Assembly: GCA_014904985.1 (NCBI GenBank)
Contig: MU129075.1
Location: 57,323 to 121,322, forward strand
From: Hydnum rufescens UP504
Taxonomy: Eukaryota > Basidiomycota > Agaricomycetes > Cantharellales > Hydnaceae
Reading direction: 5' to 3'
Length of the DNA stretch: 64,000 nucleotides
Position numbers and translations under genes: made by a program. Shown here piece by piece: positions 1 to 11,388 of the stretch (positions within the stretch are counted from its first letter, which is position 1; the number at the start of each line of letters is the position of its first letter). The notes beneath the pieces were generated by a model, which saw only the letters and a program-made list of their open reading frames with translations, made no database searches and was not told where the DNA came from.

Positions 1-520
1 TAACACACTCTTTCCTCACGAATGTATTGGGCTGCGTACAGAAATACTACCACCTGGTTGTATGTCTTCCCTATGTCGCACAGTGATTTTGAATGGTCGT
101 GACTGATTGCATGGCGTTGGTTCTCATTGTACCCTTGAGAGTGCTGACTCTGCTTTTGGGTCCAGCTGTGCTAGTGGTGGCCTTTGGACTTGCCATCGTG
201 ACGACCTTGGATCTCACCAGCCTTGTCACATGCCGAATGCGCCAATCACCGTTAATGGAGGCCGAGAATCGAGGGAAAAACCGCGACATTGCTCGAAGAC
301 AGGTTGATCTCCAACGATCACTATGTGACTACCTCCATTGGGGCCAGGCCCTATGTGTGAGGGATTCGAATCCCAGATATCGATGCTATCCTGAAGAGTT
401 CGCTGGTGATTTAACTGTACTAAACTATCCCTAGAAATCTTTGGGCTTGTAGATGCATATATGATGGATGGAGGTTCACTAGAATATGATTCTGAGAGAG
501 CGACACAGTGATCATGCCGA
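1..520 (+). repeat. R-block fragment, also present at the right end of the window
   Basis: This stretch matches about 63,455-64,000 over its whole length with scattered substitutions. Its first 100 bases also match the middle of the FAD-monooxygenase copies at about 32,945-33,020 and 52,015-52,100. It is therefore a diverged, 5'-truncated piece of the R block. Open frames exist on both strands but none has a recognisable domain, and no start or splice sites could be set. The shared position at both window ends suggests that the repeating module starts and ends here. Confidence 0.6.
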
Positions 521-800
521 AATTAGCATCTCATCCAATTTCCATGAACACATAGACCGATGTCTGTTTAATTGGCACCCAAAGATTCGATTCACATTAT
601 TTTGCAAGGGTAAGATGTACGTGTGCGTGAAGTGTCACCTGTTGCATCATCCTGCATTCCGAGTCTCCCTCCCCCCAAGCCCTCCTTCGTTCCCTAGTTC
701 TTCACTTGGTTCTCCATCACATATGGCAGAAAAGCTGTGATCCATCCAATCCAATTATTTACACGGAAAATGACGCAGGTAACAGCACAGATGCGGAAAA
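521..800. other. Intergenic spacer downstream of UTP14
   Basis: No coding signal was recognised. The stretch holds a pyrimidine-rich tract (about 660-715) and lies just past the UTP14 stop codon, so it probably includes the UTP14 3' untranslated region and terminator. No polyadenylation motif could be assigned with confidence. Confidence 0.4.
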
Positions 801-801
801 A

Positions 802-3800
802 TTAGAATAGCTTCTCAGTGGGGTTGATAACCGTCCCCATCTGCTGGGCGCAACACCAGTTAACGACTTGCGCACGATGAGAAGAGACATGGCAACAAAC
901 CTTTTTGATGACCTTTGGCAGAGTGCTTTTCTGGAATCCCATACGGGTATTCCATTCCGGCCCAATAGGCATCTCGAGAGAAGACTCAAAGTATGCCTTG
1001 GTGGTGTACAGATGTGGAAGATCCTTTACCATGTAGCAACCTGCCTTCTTATCCTTTCTCTCGGAGATGATAACCTGAGCTTTCCTGGTATCCGCGCAAG
1101 CAGCAGGGGCAACACCTGGGACTTTCTGGATGAAATGGGGTTTGGGTTGACTCTTTTTAGTACCACGACCGCCCCAAGACCCCTGTGGCAATGAATTCAG
1201 ATGTGATCATACATCGATACACTCGCAAAAGCCGAACATACCCAACCGGGGAGCATCATATCTACGGTGGTAGGTGCATCAGCCTCTATTTCTCGCTGCT
1301 TTCAAGCAGTGAATTCCTACGTCACACCAGACTAAGTTAGCATGCACAGGTGATTATAGAACCTGACCGGATCTTACCTCACCGACATTGTCACCGGCAA
1401 AAGCCAAGGCAACAAGATTTCTCTGCTCAAAGGCCTTGACGCCTTCCTCTTCGGCGCCATCCCCATCGTCATCCGGATTCCAGAAGGTTGGATCAACGAC
1501 AGGGTTTACCACCTCCATCGTCTCCTTTCCCTCCTGCTTGGACTTCTGCTTTGGTTTCTGCTTCGCATGGTCGATTGTCATTGCCTTGTCTAATGAAATC
1601 TCGACCACCGCATCATCTACTTCATGAGAAAGGGCATCCTCAGTGCGAGCAAGTTGTTTCTTGAGAGCGACTTTAGATTTCGAGGCAAGTGAGCTCTTTT
1701 TCGACACCAGAATTTCATTCTTTTCTTTCACAGACGTGGCAGGTTCACCAGCCAAGGATTCTCTATCGGAGGGAGGGATGTGTTGACTTGGTAGAGAGGG
1801 AGGTCCAAGGTCTAATTGAGGTGATGCAGTGACTGATTCGATTGAGGATTTAAGTGTCACACTAGAGGTGTTGGATTCATTGGATTTGGTGAGACATACA
1901 GGCATAACTCTTGATGGACCCGCATTCTGGGACTAGGATGCGCAGGTATGAGTCAAGTAATACAATGAAGAAAGCAGCACATACCTGGTCTGCTGTTGGG
2001 CAGAAAATTAGTCGGCCTTGATTGCCTTGTACGGCCTCCAAAGCAGAAGGTCCATCCCCTTCGGATCCCACAATGTCTATGCCGTCGGCCATTACAGTGA
2101 CCAACTCTGCCCGAAAATCGTCTGCCATACTCTTGGTGGCACAGTATCCTCGTTCTTCTGCATCATTCATTTCCAGATGTCCACTCTTTGTCTTTGCCAT
2201 TCGTCAGACTTGTTGATTGGTGCCATCAAGCCCTGCAAGTTCATCAAATGCATGAGCCGCCACACCAGGAACATCATTCTCCCCGTCGCTCTCTATGAAA
2301 TCTTCCGGAGCATCGTCATCCTCGTTCAGGCCCTGGATTTTATGGCGAAGTTGCTTGCTGTGCTCCAGCTGTGCATTGAGCTCCTGCCATTGATCGACGT
2401 CAAAATCTATGCCACAAGCATTCATCTGCTTTGCCCACTTGCCGCTATTCTTGTGTCACAGGGTTGCCCATTCTTTGGTGCATGCAGCCCCGAGTTTAAG
2501 TTGGCAGCCTCGGGATCGAGCGCTCCTATCCGGTCCAGCATTAGAGCGTTCTTCTCCCGGGCTTTCTTTTGGATCTTCCAGAAAGTTTTAGATTTGATCT
2601 TGCTGATACGCTTAGCCTTGACCTCTGGCACGGAACATGAGTTCCCGCATCTGCCGTAACTCGGCACGGCGGGCGGCAACCTCCTTGATTGTGAGGTTGG
2701 ACATCTGGAGCTCCTCGGTTTGTTTGATATCCTCTTCCCGAAGTTTTGATGCCTTGAGGAGCCAGTCTACTGCACTTTCAAGCTCTGTGCTCGGCTATAC
2801 ATGATTCTTATGGATCAGAAAATGGGACTTGACTAGAACAGAATATAATATAATAAAACAATGGAGGAGGTTCACCTTGAATTTGGAAGTAAGTTTCTAA
2901 GCCAGACATATTCAAAATAGCTGACACTTGTAATGGGAACGACAAGTGCTCTGCCTGGGACCGAAAATTTAAGTAACTGCAAAAAAAAAAACAGAGATTG
3001 ACAAACCTCTTTGATTCGTTTCATTGTAGGAGCCCATTTTTGGACTTCTTGCTTGGTGGCTTCATATGCCGCCTCTCGGTCGACACGATCCTGTTGCCAC
3101 TGATGCAATGGGGCCGAGAACAACTGATTCTTGGTGGAGGAGAGCAATTTTGCAGATTTTTCAAGAGATGCCAAGGATGTGTTATTTCCCAAAGCCGAAC
3201 TGGGCGTTAGAAGATCGTCCAATGTTATTTTTCCTAGATCGATGGCACAACGTCAGGAAGAAGCAGAATAGACTCTATGAGCGATGAACCAGCGTGCATG
3301 CCACTTGGAACAGCAAATTCCCCTTCTATCGCAGCTTCTGTCCATTCAGGAATTACATGCTGTTTTATCGACCTAGCGGGAAGGGGATCGGTGATGTCTG
3401 AAGCTTTTTATTTTCGATGGCTGAGGTCATCAATGAACGAGTCCAGTTTGTTCAATCCATCACAATCGACTTCGACATCCTCATCATCAGTGGGGGCAAG
3501 AATGTCTCCTTCATCTTCTTCCACATCACTCGACCCTTCATCGGACCAGGAGTCAGTGTCGCTGGCCCCGTCGTTGTTATTGGCACTTTCTCCACCATCA
3601 CCATCCAGTAATGTGGACAATGACATCCCCACGGACATTTTGGAGGCTTGGGCCATTTACTTGGGGCGGGCTGGGAGTGCATATAATCCACATGATCCAT
3701 TCAGTATCCAGTGAGTGGACAAAACGCAGAAATATTACAGAACGAACCTTTTGCGCAAATTTGAAAGCACTGAAACACCCCTCATTGCTTTCCCCTTCGA

Positions 3801-4098
3801 AGGCTGCATTGGAATTGATATCTTTGTCATCTTCACTATCGACAATGCCCATGTCTTCGCCCATACCAGCAGTAATCTTTTCGTGTAACATTTCCATATC
3901 TTTGTTGGCAGCATGGCCATCAAGGATGTCCTGCCCCAGTCCTCGGAGTTCATCCTTATCAATATCAAGGGTGATATTAGCTCGTCTGTTGCATGTGGCG
4001 GAGTATTCATAGATGTCAGGATCATTTGTCGGAGGCCTTTTGTTATTCCGTTCGAGTCATTTCTGATAGCCAGACGCATTTCGAGAGCTGGAAACCAT
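802..4098 (-). pseudogene. UTP14: UTP14 homologue (U3 snoRNP / SSU processome), interrupted copy
   Basis: UTP14 is a component of the small-subunit processome and activates the DHR1-type helicase during 18S rRNA maturation in the nucleolus. The pieces appear in UTP14 order. First comes an N-terminal exon with NASGYQK and DPDIYEY, then acidic exons (3,656-3,408). Next is the conserved core: DRVDREAAYEATK at 3,222-3,000, AEHLSFPLQ after a short intron near 2,930, and EVAARRAELRQMRELMFRA then KAKRISKIKSKTF near 2,700-2,580. Further on are GKWAKQMNACG near 2,430, DAEERGYCATKSMADDFRAE near 2,150 and KAFEQRNLVALAFAGDNV near 1,420. The C-terminus is GSWGGRGTKKSQPKPHF to INPTEKLF (1,191-802, intron about 845-900). 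Breaks: TGA at 4,057-4,059 and 2,456-2,458, both where arginine is expected, and an extra base near 2,640 inside the MFRA/EVKAKR junction. The start at 4,098 is chosen because the exon begins with MVSSSRNASGYQK. A functional UTP14 presumably exists elsewhere in the genome, since the gene is essential in yeast. Confidence 0.85.
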
Positions 4099-4156
4099 GG
4101 ATGTTGGAGCAGAATGGGCCCCTTCAATCTGCCTTGATCCAGTCCTCCTCAGAGAG

Positions 4157-5087
4157 GTGGTTTTCTAGTCTTGTAACCAGACCAAGCTTACACTTGGTCT
4201 GGGAAAATGGGGAGTTCCAAAGGCGCAGGCATGAAGCTTCCGGTCTAGCCAATCACAAGAGGTTTTGACCAGTGCTTGCCATGACTCCCAGTTGCTTCTG
4301 AGATGGGAATATTATATCAACTAATTTTGATTTCCTGGTTCCTATCAGAGTGGCTAATGCAGGATGGGCTGCAGAGACACTGGGTGACCAAATAGGCTCT
4401 TGGTCATTTTTTGGCTGGGAGATATCCATCTCATGAAGTTCCTATCAGGGCATGGATACTGTGTGGAGAACACGTACCCAACTGGAGGTCGCGGCAAACA
4501 CCGGTGAAAACTTTTTGTGATTGGCTGGAGCGGAAGCTTCATGCCCGCGCCTTCGGAACTCCCCTTTCCACCAGACCGAGGAGGATGCAGTTGATGGGTT
4601 GGATTCCCACGTCAATTTCGGTACTTCCCGCGTATTTTGACGTGGCCGAATTCCCTGACACTGCCCTTTGATACGTCCCTGCTGTCGGCCAAATAAGGAA
4701 AAACAAATTGTTAATTAATGTCCTGGGCTGTGCACGGTGGGCTGGGGTTCGGGGTACCCCCCACAAGCCCCGCGCAGCAGCCGGGGTCTGCGGGGTGTCC
4801 TTGCAATGCCTGGCTTTGTCTACCAAATAAGGAAATAAAATTTATCTGAGTGCACTCGGTCCTATTCAGCAGAAAGAGATGCGGGTGTCCCTACAATAAT
4901 CCCTACAAGCCCCACTTAGCAGAATGGGGTCTGTGGGATGTTCCCGCCCTACCAAGCTGCTACGGGAGTTTCCGTAGTACTTTGTCTGGCGTTGAGTCGG
5001 ACTCGTTGGACCGTGAGAATCCGACCCATTGACTGTAGTCCCCAGACCGAGCGTAGCTCCGGTCTGGTTACGAGACTAGCGGTTTTC
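4157..5087. mobile_element. Non-autonomous DNA transposon (913 bp, with target-site duplication)
   Basis: The element runs from 4,166 to 5,078. Its left end reads TAGTCTTGTAACCAGACC and the right end is the inverted match with one difference. It is flanked by gtggttttc (4,157-4,165) and gcggttttc (5,079-5,087), a 9-bp target duplication with one mismatch (8 bp if trimmed). The paralogous site at about 15,700-15,720 lacks the insert and carries one copy of the sequence, so it is an empty site. Each end has a subterminal hairpin (CCAGACC/GGTCTGG pairs). Inside, about 80 bp at 4,195-4,275 is inverted at 4,498-4,577, and two related segments begin near 4,685 and 4,820. No transposase is encoded. 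The size and an 8-9 bp duplication fit hAT-like or Mutator-like non-autonomous elements. The family is unresolved. Confidence 0.8.
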
Positions 5088-5090
5088 GCC

Positions 5091-6385
5091 ATGGCTGAAG
5101 GGCGTACGGCAACTGCCTGCACTGCCTCACTTGTCGTACATTATATTGCACATGCCAAGCACCGCTACTCCCCACCGCGTTATTGCTGGATTTCACGAAT
5201 GGTCTCTGCATGTTTTTGCCAACATCGAGTAGGGAGTGGATGAGGTTCGACCTGGTGTAAAACTCGGAATTTGGTGAGACCGGTTTTGTGCTCAGAAGAA
5301 GGCTTTCCCCTTCGGCTCTTACCTCTTTCACCTATGAAGCTGAGAACGTGAGGTTTTCTGCCCCTGTCATAGGCCATGCTTCTTCCTTGTCCCCTTCACC
5401 GTCCGACCCAGCTTTCCCCCTAATGGCAGATGAATGGACCCAGACTCCGACGTCACTTGCGACCGAAGGAGCTGCAGACCCGAAGGATTCCCTGGCGTAT
5501 AGAGCTTCGTCGTCCCCCTATCCCCCACTATCACCCTCGCCTTATCCTCACTCGTCTTTGTCGCCCCATCCTTCTTCATCACAATCTCCTCCCCTGCTAG
5601 CCCCTACAGTAAGGTAGGCGGTATCCCGGCTCGCTGATTTTGAACGTGATTTTAGGCCAAAAAAAAAAGGGCATATAACCAGTACAGAACGCAGGCCCCT
5701 GCATTCTGATGCATCCTGATGCATCGGAGACTTGAGAAATAGCACGACCCAGGTTTTGAGGAGCTTGGTGTTTTTTTTTTATCGTCACGATTGACCGATT
5801 TCGGGCGGTGGGATATTTGCCTGGCACGGCCTGGTACAAATCCCCGGAAGTCGTGTTGGGTTTTACTGGCCCCCGGGTACCGTGTCACCTGCTTTGGTGT
5901 CGTGTTTAGAAAACAGTCGTATTGTCCATTCAAGCATGCTGTATCAGTGAACGTTTCGTTTCCTAGTTAGTTGCAAATTAGGCACCGCAGTCTTAATCCA
6001 CCACTAGAACAACCCTTAGACTAATCCTACATCCACTTCCAAACATGTTCTCAGTGTGTCCCTCCCCACTCCGATTCACAAATCAGGAAACTTCAATGGG
6101 TCTTACAATCCCATCCGTACCGCGTACTGTAAGTGGTATGATCATGCCCTGGCTGATTTTAAAGCCAAAGAGAAGATTGTCAATGAGTGCGATCAAGGGG
6201 GAGTGAGTCATCGTAGGGGCGCCTGAACAACAAAGGGGAAGAAGCAACGGACAATTCAGACATACTGCATTGGAAACCCCGACCGCCAGCCTTTCAATCA
6301 TACCTCTTTGAGCGCTGGCTGAGACGATATCCATTCCCTTCGAACCCACCAGCCCCAAACAGCATCAGGAACATTTCCTCATAGG
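5091..6385 (+). pseudogene. P-block gene, copy 1: Ser/Pro-rich protein with internal deletion
   Basis: Member of a repeated + strand gene that always precedes the TPR gene. The ATG at 5,091 lies four bases after the transposon's target duplication, and the matching ATG in copy 2 is at 15,719. A Ser/Pro-rich open stretch spans 5,288-5,617 (FSAPVIGHASS, SPSPSDPAFPLMADEW, SSPYPPLSPSPYPHSS). Copy 1 then jumps to sequence that lies about 900 bp further on in the other copies, so its middle is deleted. The last exon-like segment ends with SYLFERWLRRYPF and PAPNSIRNIS near 6,383. No known domain is recognised. The Ser/Pro composition suggests a disordered protein, but the function is unknown. Confidence 0.45.
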
Positions 6386-6797
6386 CCCTGCCCATTATCT
6401 ATTCCCACTCTAAGTGTGTCGAGAGTCGCCACCGAGGAAGGATCATCAGGCTCCGGAAGCGGCACTCCGTTCCCCATCTTAAGCGCCTTAACACTTCTTT
6501 GCCACCCGTAGGAGGGGATGCACTCGGAGCCATCCCCAGGTTTAATCGAACTACCAGGTGGGGTCGATCTCATCGTTGTCGCAGCCGAATGAGTCCCCTC
6601 GCAGATATTGAGGACATTCGGTGTCACTCGAGCTGAAGGCGTGTCTTCGATTTAACGTTAACGCAAAGACTGGCAGGGTGGCAGCCCTGCCAGGAGACCA
6701 ATCTGCAGCCAGTCGGCAATTAGTCATGGCGGTGAAATTTGGAAAGATGAATGGAGAGGTTGTTAAGAGAATGAGGGAGATTTGGGTGGAGGACGGG

Positions 6798-9700
6798 TCA
6801 ATCTGTGATTAGCGAGTGACGAATGCTCAAGGCCTCCTCGTTTGCCTTGAGGGCCTCTTCATGGCGGCCAAGTTTTGAAAGATGATCTGAGTGGTAATTA
6901 AGAGAATGAACGAGATCTGGGAGGAATACTTTGGGGCGATCTGCGGCTAGTAAGCGACGAATTCCCAAGGCCTCCTCATTCGCCCCGAGGGCGTCTTCAT
7001 GGCGACCAAACTTCGAAAGACGAATGGACTGGTTGTTAAGAGAGTCAGCGAGAGCTGGATGGAATACTTTGGGTCGATCTGTGGCTAGCAAGCGACGGAT
7101 TCCCAAGGCCTCCTCATTTGCCTTGAGGGCCTCTTCATCGTGGCCAAATTTTGAAAGACAATTGGAGCGGTTGTGAAGGGAATCAGCGAGATGTGGGCGG
7201 AATACTTTGGGGCAATCTGCGACTAGCAAGCGATAAATGGCCAACGCCTCCTCAATTTGCCTTGAGGGCCTCTTCATCACGGCCAAATTTTGAAAGACAA
7301 TTGGAGTGGTTGCGAAGAGAACGACGCAGAGATGTGGGCGAACACTTGGGGGTCGATCTGCAGCTAGCAGGCGATAAATGGCCAAGGCCTCCTCATTTGC
7401 CTTGAGGGCCTCTTCATCTCTGCCAAATTTGGAAAGATCAATGGAGAGGATGTTAAGGAATCAGCGAGATCTGAGTGGAACACTTTGGGGCGATCTGCAG
7501 CTAGTGAACGATAAATGGCCAACGCCTCCTCAATTGCCTTGAGGGCCTCTTCATCACGGCCAAATTTTGAAAGACAATTGGAGCGGTTGCGAAGAGAACG
7601 AGCGAGATCTGGGTGGAACACTTGGGGGCGATCTGCAGCTAGCAAGCGATAAATGGCCAAGGCCTCCTCAATTGCCTTCAGGGCCTCTTCATCTCTGCCA
7701 AATTTGGAAAGATCAATGGAGAGGATGTTAAGGGAATCAGCGAGATCCGAGTGGAACACTTTGGGCGATCTGCAGCTAGTGAGCGATAAATGGCCAAGGC
7801 CTCCTCATTGCCTTGAGGCCTCTTCATCCGCGGCCAAATTTTGAAAGGACGATTGGAGTGGTTGTTAAGAGAACGAGCGAGATCTGGGCAGAATACTTCG
7901 GGTCGATCTGCGGCTAGCAAGCGATAAATGGCCAAGGCCTCCTCATTGCCTTGAGGGCCTCTTCATCGCGGCCAAATTCTGAAAGACGAATGGAGTGGTT
8001 GTTAAGAGAACGAGCGAGATCTGGACGGAATACTTCCGGGTCGATCTGCTGGCTAGCAAGCGATAAATGGCCCAAGGCCTCCTCATTTGCCTTGAGGGCC
8101 TCTTCATCGCGGCCAAATTTGAAAGTCGATTGGAGTGGTTGTTAAGAGAAGCAGCGAGATCTGGGCAGGAATACTTCGGGTCGATCTGCTGACTAGCAAG
8201 CGATAAATGGCCAAGGCCTCCTCATTTGCTTGAGGGCCTCTTCATCGCGGCCAAATTTGAAAGAGCAATGGAGAGGTTGTTAAGAGAATCAGCGAGATCT
8301 GGGCGGAATACTTCGGGTCGATCTGCGGCTAGCAAGCGATAAATGGTCCAAGGCTCTCCTCATTTTGCCTTGAGGGCCTCTTCATCGCGGCCAATTTGAA
8401 AGACTGAATGGAGATGGTTGTTAAGAGAACGAGCGAGATCTGGAGCGGAATACTTCGGGTCGATCTGCGGCTAGCAAGCGATCAAATTGCCCAAGGCCTC
8501 CTCATTTGCCTTGCAGGGCCTCTTCATCGCGGCCAAATTTTGAAAGACGATTGGAGTGGTTGTTAAGAGAACGAGCGAGATCTGGGCGAGAATACTTCGG
8601 GTCGATCTGCGGCTAGCAAGCGACGAATTCCCAAGGCCTCCTCACTTGTCTTGAGGCCTCTTCATCGCGGCCAAATTTTGAAAGATCAACGGAGAGGTTG
8701 TTAAGAGAACGAGCGAGATCTGGCGGAATACTTCGGTCGATCTGTGGCTAGCAAGCGATAAATGCCAAGGCCTCCTCATTTGCCTTGAGGCCTCTTCATC
8801 GCGGCCAAATTTTGAAAGACGATATGGAGTGGTTGTTAAGAGAAACGAGCGAGATCTGGGCGGAATACTTCGGGTCGATCTGCGACTAGCAAGCGATGAA
8901 TGCCCAAGGCCTCCTCATTTGCCTTGAGGGCCTCTTCGATCGCGGCCAAATTTGAAAGAGCAGATGGAGATGGTTGTTAAGAGAACGAGCGAGATCTGGG
9001 CGGAATACTTCGGGTCGATCTGCGGCTAGCAAGCGATAAATGGCCAAGGCCTCCTCATTTGCCTTGAGGGCCTCTTCGATCGCGGCCAAATTTTGAAAGA
9101 CGATTGGAGTAGGTTGTTAAGAGAATCAGCGAGATCTGGGCGAATACTTCGGGTCGATCTGCGGCTAGCAAGCGACGAATTCCCAAGGCCTCCTCATTTG
9201 CCTTGAGGGCCTCTTCATCGCGGCCAAATTTTGAAAGATCAACGGAGAGGTTGTTAAGAGAATCAGCGAGATCTGGGCGGAATACTTTGGGTCGATCTGC
9301 GGCTAGCAAGCGATAAATTGCCAAGGCCTCCTCATTTGCCTTGAGGGCCTCTTCACGGCGGCCAAATTTTGAAAGATCAATGGAGAGGTTGTTAAGAGAA
9401 AGAGCGAGATCTGGGCGGAGTACTTTGGGTTGATCTGTGGCTAGCAAGCGACGGATTCCCAGGGCCTCCTCACTTGCCTTGAAGGCCTCTTCATCGCGGC
9501 CCAATCCCGAAAGGCAAAGGGAGAGGCTGACAAGAGCAACAGCAAGATATGATTTCTCCCTACGGCGCGGCATAGTACCACTGCCATAGTCTGTACCTCA
9601 AACGCCTCCCCCCAAAGACCCAGATCATGCAAATTCCTCGACAGGTCATTCATCTTTCCCGCCAGCATAGCCGAATTCCAATTTGACCTTCCGAACATCA

Positions 9701-10974
9701 TGCAGCTCGTTCAGGAGTTGCAATGTCGCCGTAACTGTTTCACGAAGTTGACGTGTCGGGTCCCCAGTCGGCTGCCAGTGAGTTTCTAATTCCAAAACCT
9801 GCGCTTCGACATCCGCACCGACCGAAATATGTGGCAAGACACCCCGGACTTCTGCCGTAAGCTCCGAGATCTGCCTTGTGAGATATGAGACATGGAGATC
9901 ACGGCCAGTTCGCAGTCCAGTCATCCCTCCATGCCTGTTTTGGCATCATCAGTCTCTTATTGCTATATTGAATAAAGGAAGTAGATTTACCTTGAGCCCA
10001 GTGGTGTCGAGGTCGCCGTAACCCAATCTCCTCTAGTCGTCCTTGCACAGCCACTCCGATTTGCTCAAACACTGCCTGACCCGCCGGAAGTTCGAACAAG
10101 TTGCGCAGTCCTTCCAGTATCAATGGAGGCCTAAAAATCGGATTTAATATCATTGAATTGTCGATAGCCCCAAATCACTCGCCGGTGTGCTTTTCAGAGG
10201 TTAACGGGGGTCTTACTGGGACTGATGGACCAGGAGACACGATTGTCCCTACTCTGTCCACAGGGTTGGATGCTGTTATCGATGTCAGGGTGACGATCTT
10301 TATCATCACATCAGCTCATTTCTGCAAACTGAGAGGGGACCTGTTGAATGCACACTCACTTGGAATGCATGGAAACAATCTGTGAGATTCTCTCCGTGCC
10401 TCGATATCGCACTCATAATTTGATCACGCTGGACGTAGTGACTCAAAACATTCAAACTCGACCATCGTTTGCGTCAGCACAAATTGCCATCAGGTTCCTA
10501 TAGGCGAAATAGATATTTCATTGTAGAGATTGTGCAAGGAAATTGGGAAGCATACCGCCTTAAAATGAATAAACTTGAAGCTACTGCCGTATTATCGGGG
10601 ATGTTGCTCCCCTTCAACCCTCCCACGAAGCTCTCAAGAAACTTCATGACCCGAACTATGAGCTGTGTACATCCGTCTCTTCCGTCGCGCATGGTTTTCA
10701 CTGCCTCGATTACCTCCCCTGCGACGTCGAAAACTTGAGTGAGGGGGCCAGAGAGTGCGAGTGGAAGAGCTGGCATATCACGGATTAGCGAAGACATAAC
10801 GAGAGCAGCATCCCATGCTGGGCCGGCGTTCTCGTTGAGGTAATCTGGATATGATTGCTGGGGCGGCTCCAGATGTGCGGAAGTGGATGGTTGGTTAGGA
10901 GATGAATCATTGGACGGGGCTGAAGGCGGTTGGACGCTGCGTTTTCTCCTCGAGAAGAGTCTTCTGAATGGCAT
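6798..10974 (-). pseudogene. TPR gene A: MLKL/HeLo-like N-terminus with long TPR array, frameshifted
   Basis: Paralog of gene E with the same exon plan. Exon 1 starts at 10,974 (MPFRRLFSRRKRSVQ), followed by the helical segment with LTQVFDVAGEVIEAVKTMR. The linker exon at about 10,130-9,990 contains LEGLRNLFELPAGQAVFEQ. The last exon starts near 9,925 with MTGLRTGRDLHVSYL and continues into TPRs. The array covers about 6,800-9,560, near 20 units of 138 bp, the longest here along with G. Units at 9,573-9,150 and 7,760-6,798 read in long frames, but 7,780-9,150 holds many single-base insertions and deletions that break the frame almost every unit. The stop at 6,798 follows ALSIRHSLITD, shared by most copies. 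The noise is confined to the middle of the array, so assembly error is as likely as true decay. Confidence 0.75.
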
Positions 10975-11350
10975 GAGGCGTCGGGCAGTAGAGAGCTAGG
11001 GAGGGGACTTGAGAGCAGGGCGGGCGAGGCGAGGCAAGGCGCTACAATGCGAGGCGGTGCGAAGCAAGTCAGATGAATCATCACCTACCCATTGGGGTGT
11101 ATTCAAATCCTTTGAGGGCCTGCGCAGCAATTACTAGTACCCACACGAAGTGGTAGAGAACACATTGTACTCGACAAGTTATGTGATTTAGCCATCGACA
11201 AGTCCCTGCATGAAGTTTTCCCTACTTGCAGTAAGATTGCCAGAGGCTCTGCAAGCGCTTAGCCCGGTCGTCGGTTCATGAGAAGTACAATTCCCGTAAT
11301 CGGAAGTACTATTTCACCTTGACGGATCTTTCCAATTGTTAGGCTCCTTC
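10975..11350. promoter_or_regulatory. Divergent promoter region between TPR gene A and Q1
   Basis: This gap separates the start of TPR gene A (-) from the Q1 gene (+). It begins with a GC-rich run of gaggc/gcgagg motifs directly upstream of the A start codon. It then carries a block conserved in all TPR copies that includes tattcaaatcctttgaggg and ttactagtaccc. No TATA box or transcription start could be fixed. Confidence 0.45.
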
Positions 11351-11388
11351 CCTATTCACCGAATTGTCGTTTCGGACGTTCCCTCTAG

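Noticed and set aside
345..385. tRNA-like B-box (gggattcgaatccc)
   Set aside because: No acceptor, D or anticodon stem could be folded around it, and the homologous site near 63,810 has a changed loop.
6083..6358. - strand frames opposite the last P segment (also at 17,737-17,925 and 45,634-45,873)
   Set aside because: They change frame between copies, whereas the + strand segment ending PAPNSIRNIS keeps its frame.
6800..9560. Regular direct repeats that could suggest a CRISPR or satellite array
   Set aside because: The period is 138 bp (46 codons), units encode TPRs in frame in good copies, and there are no spacers or cas genes. The genome is eukaryotic.
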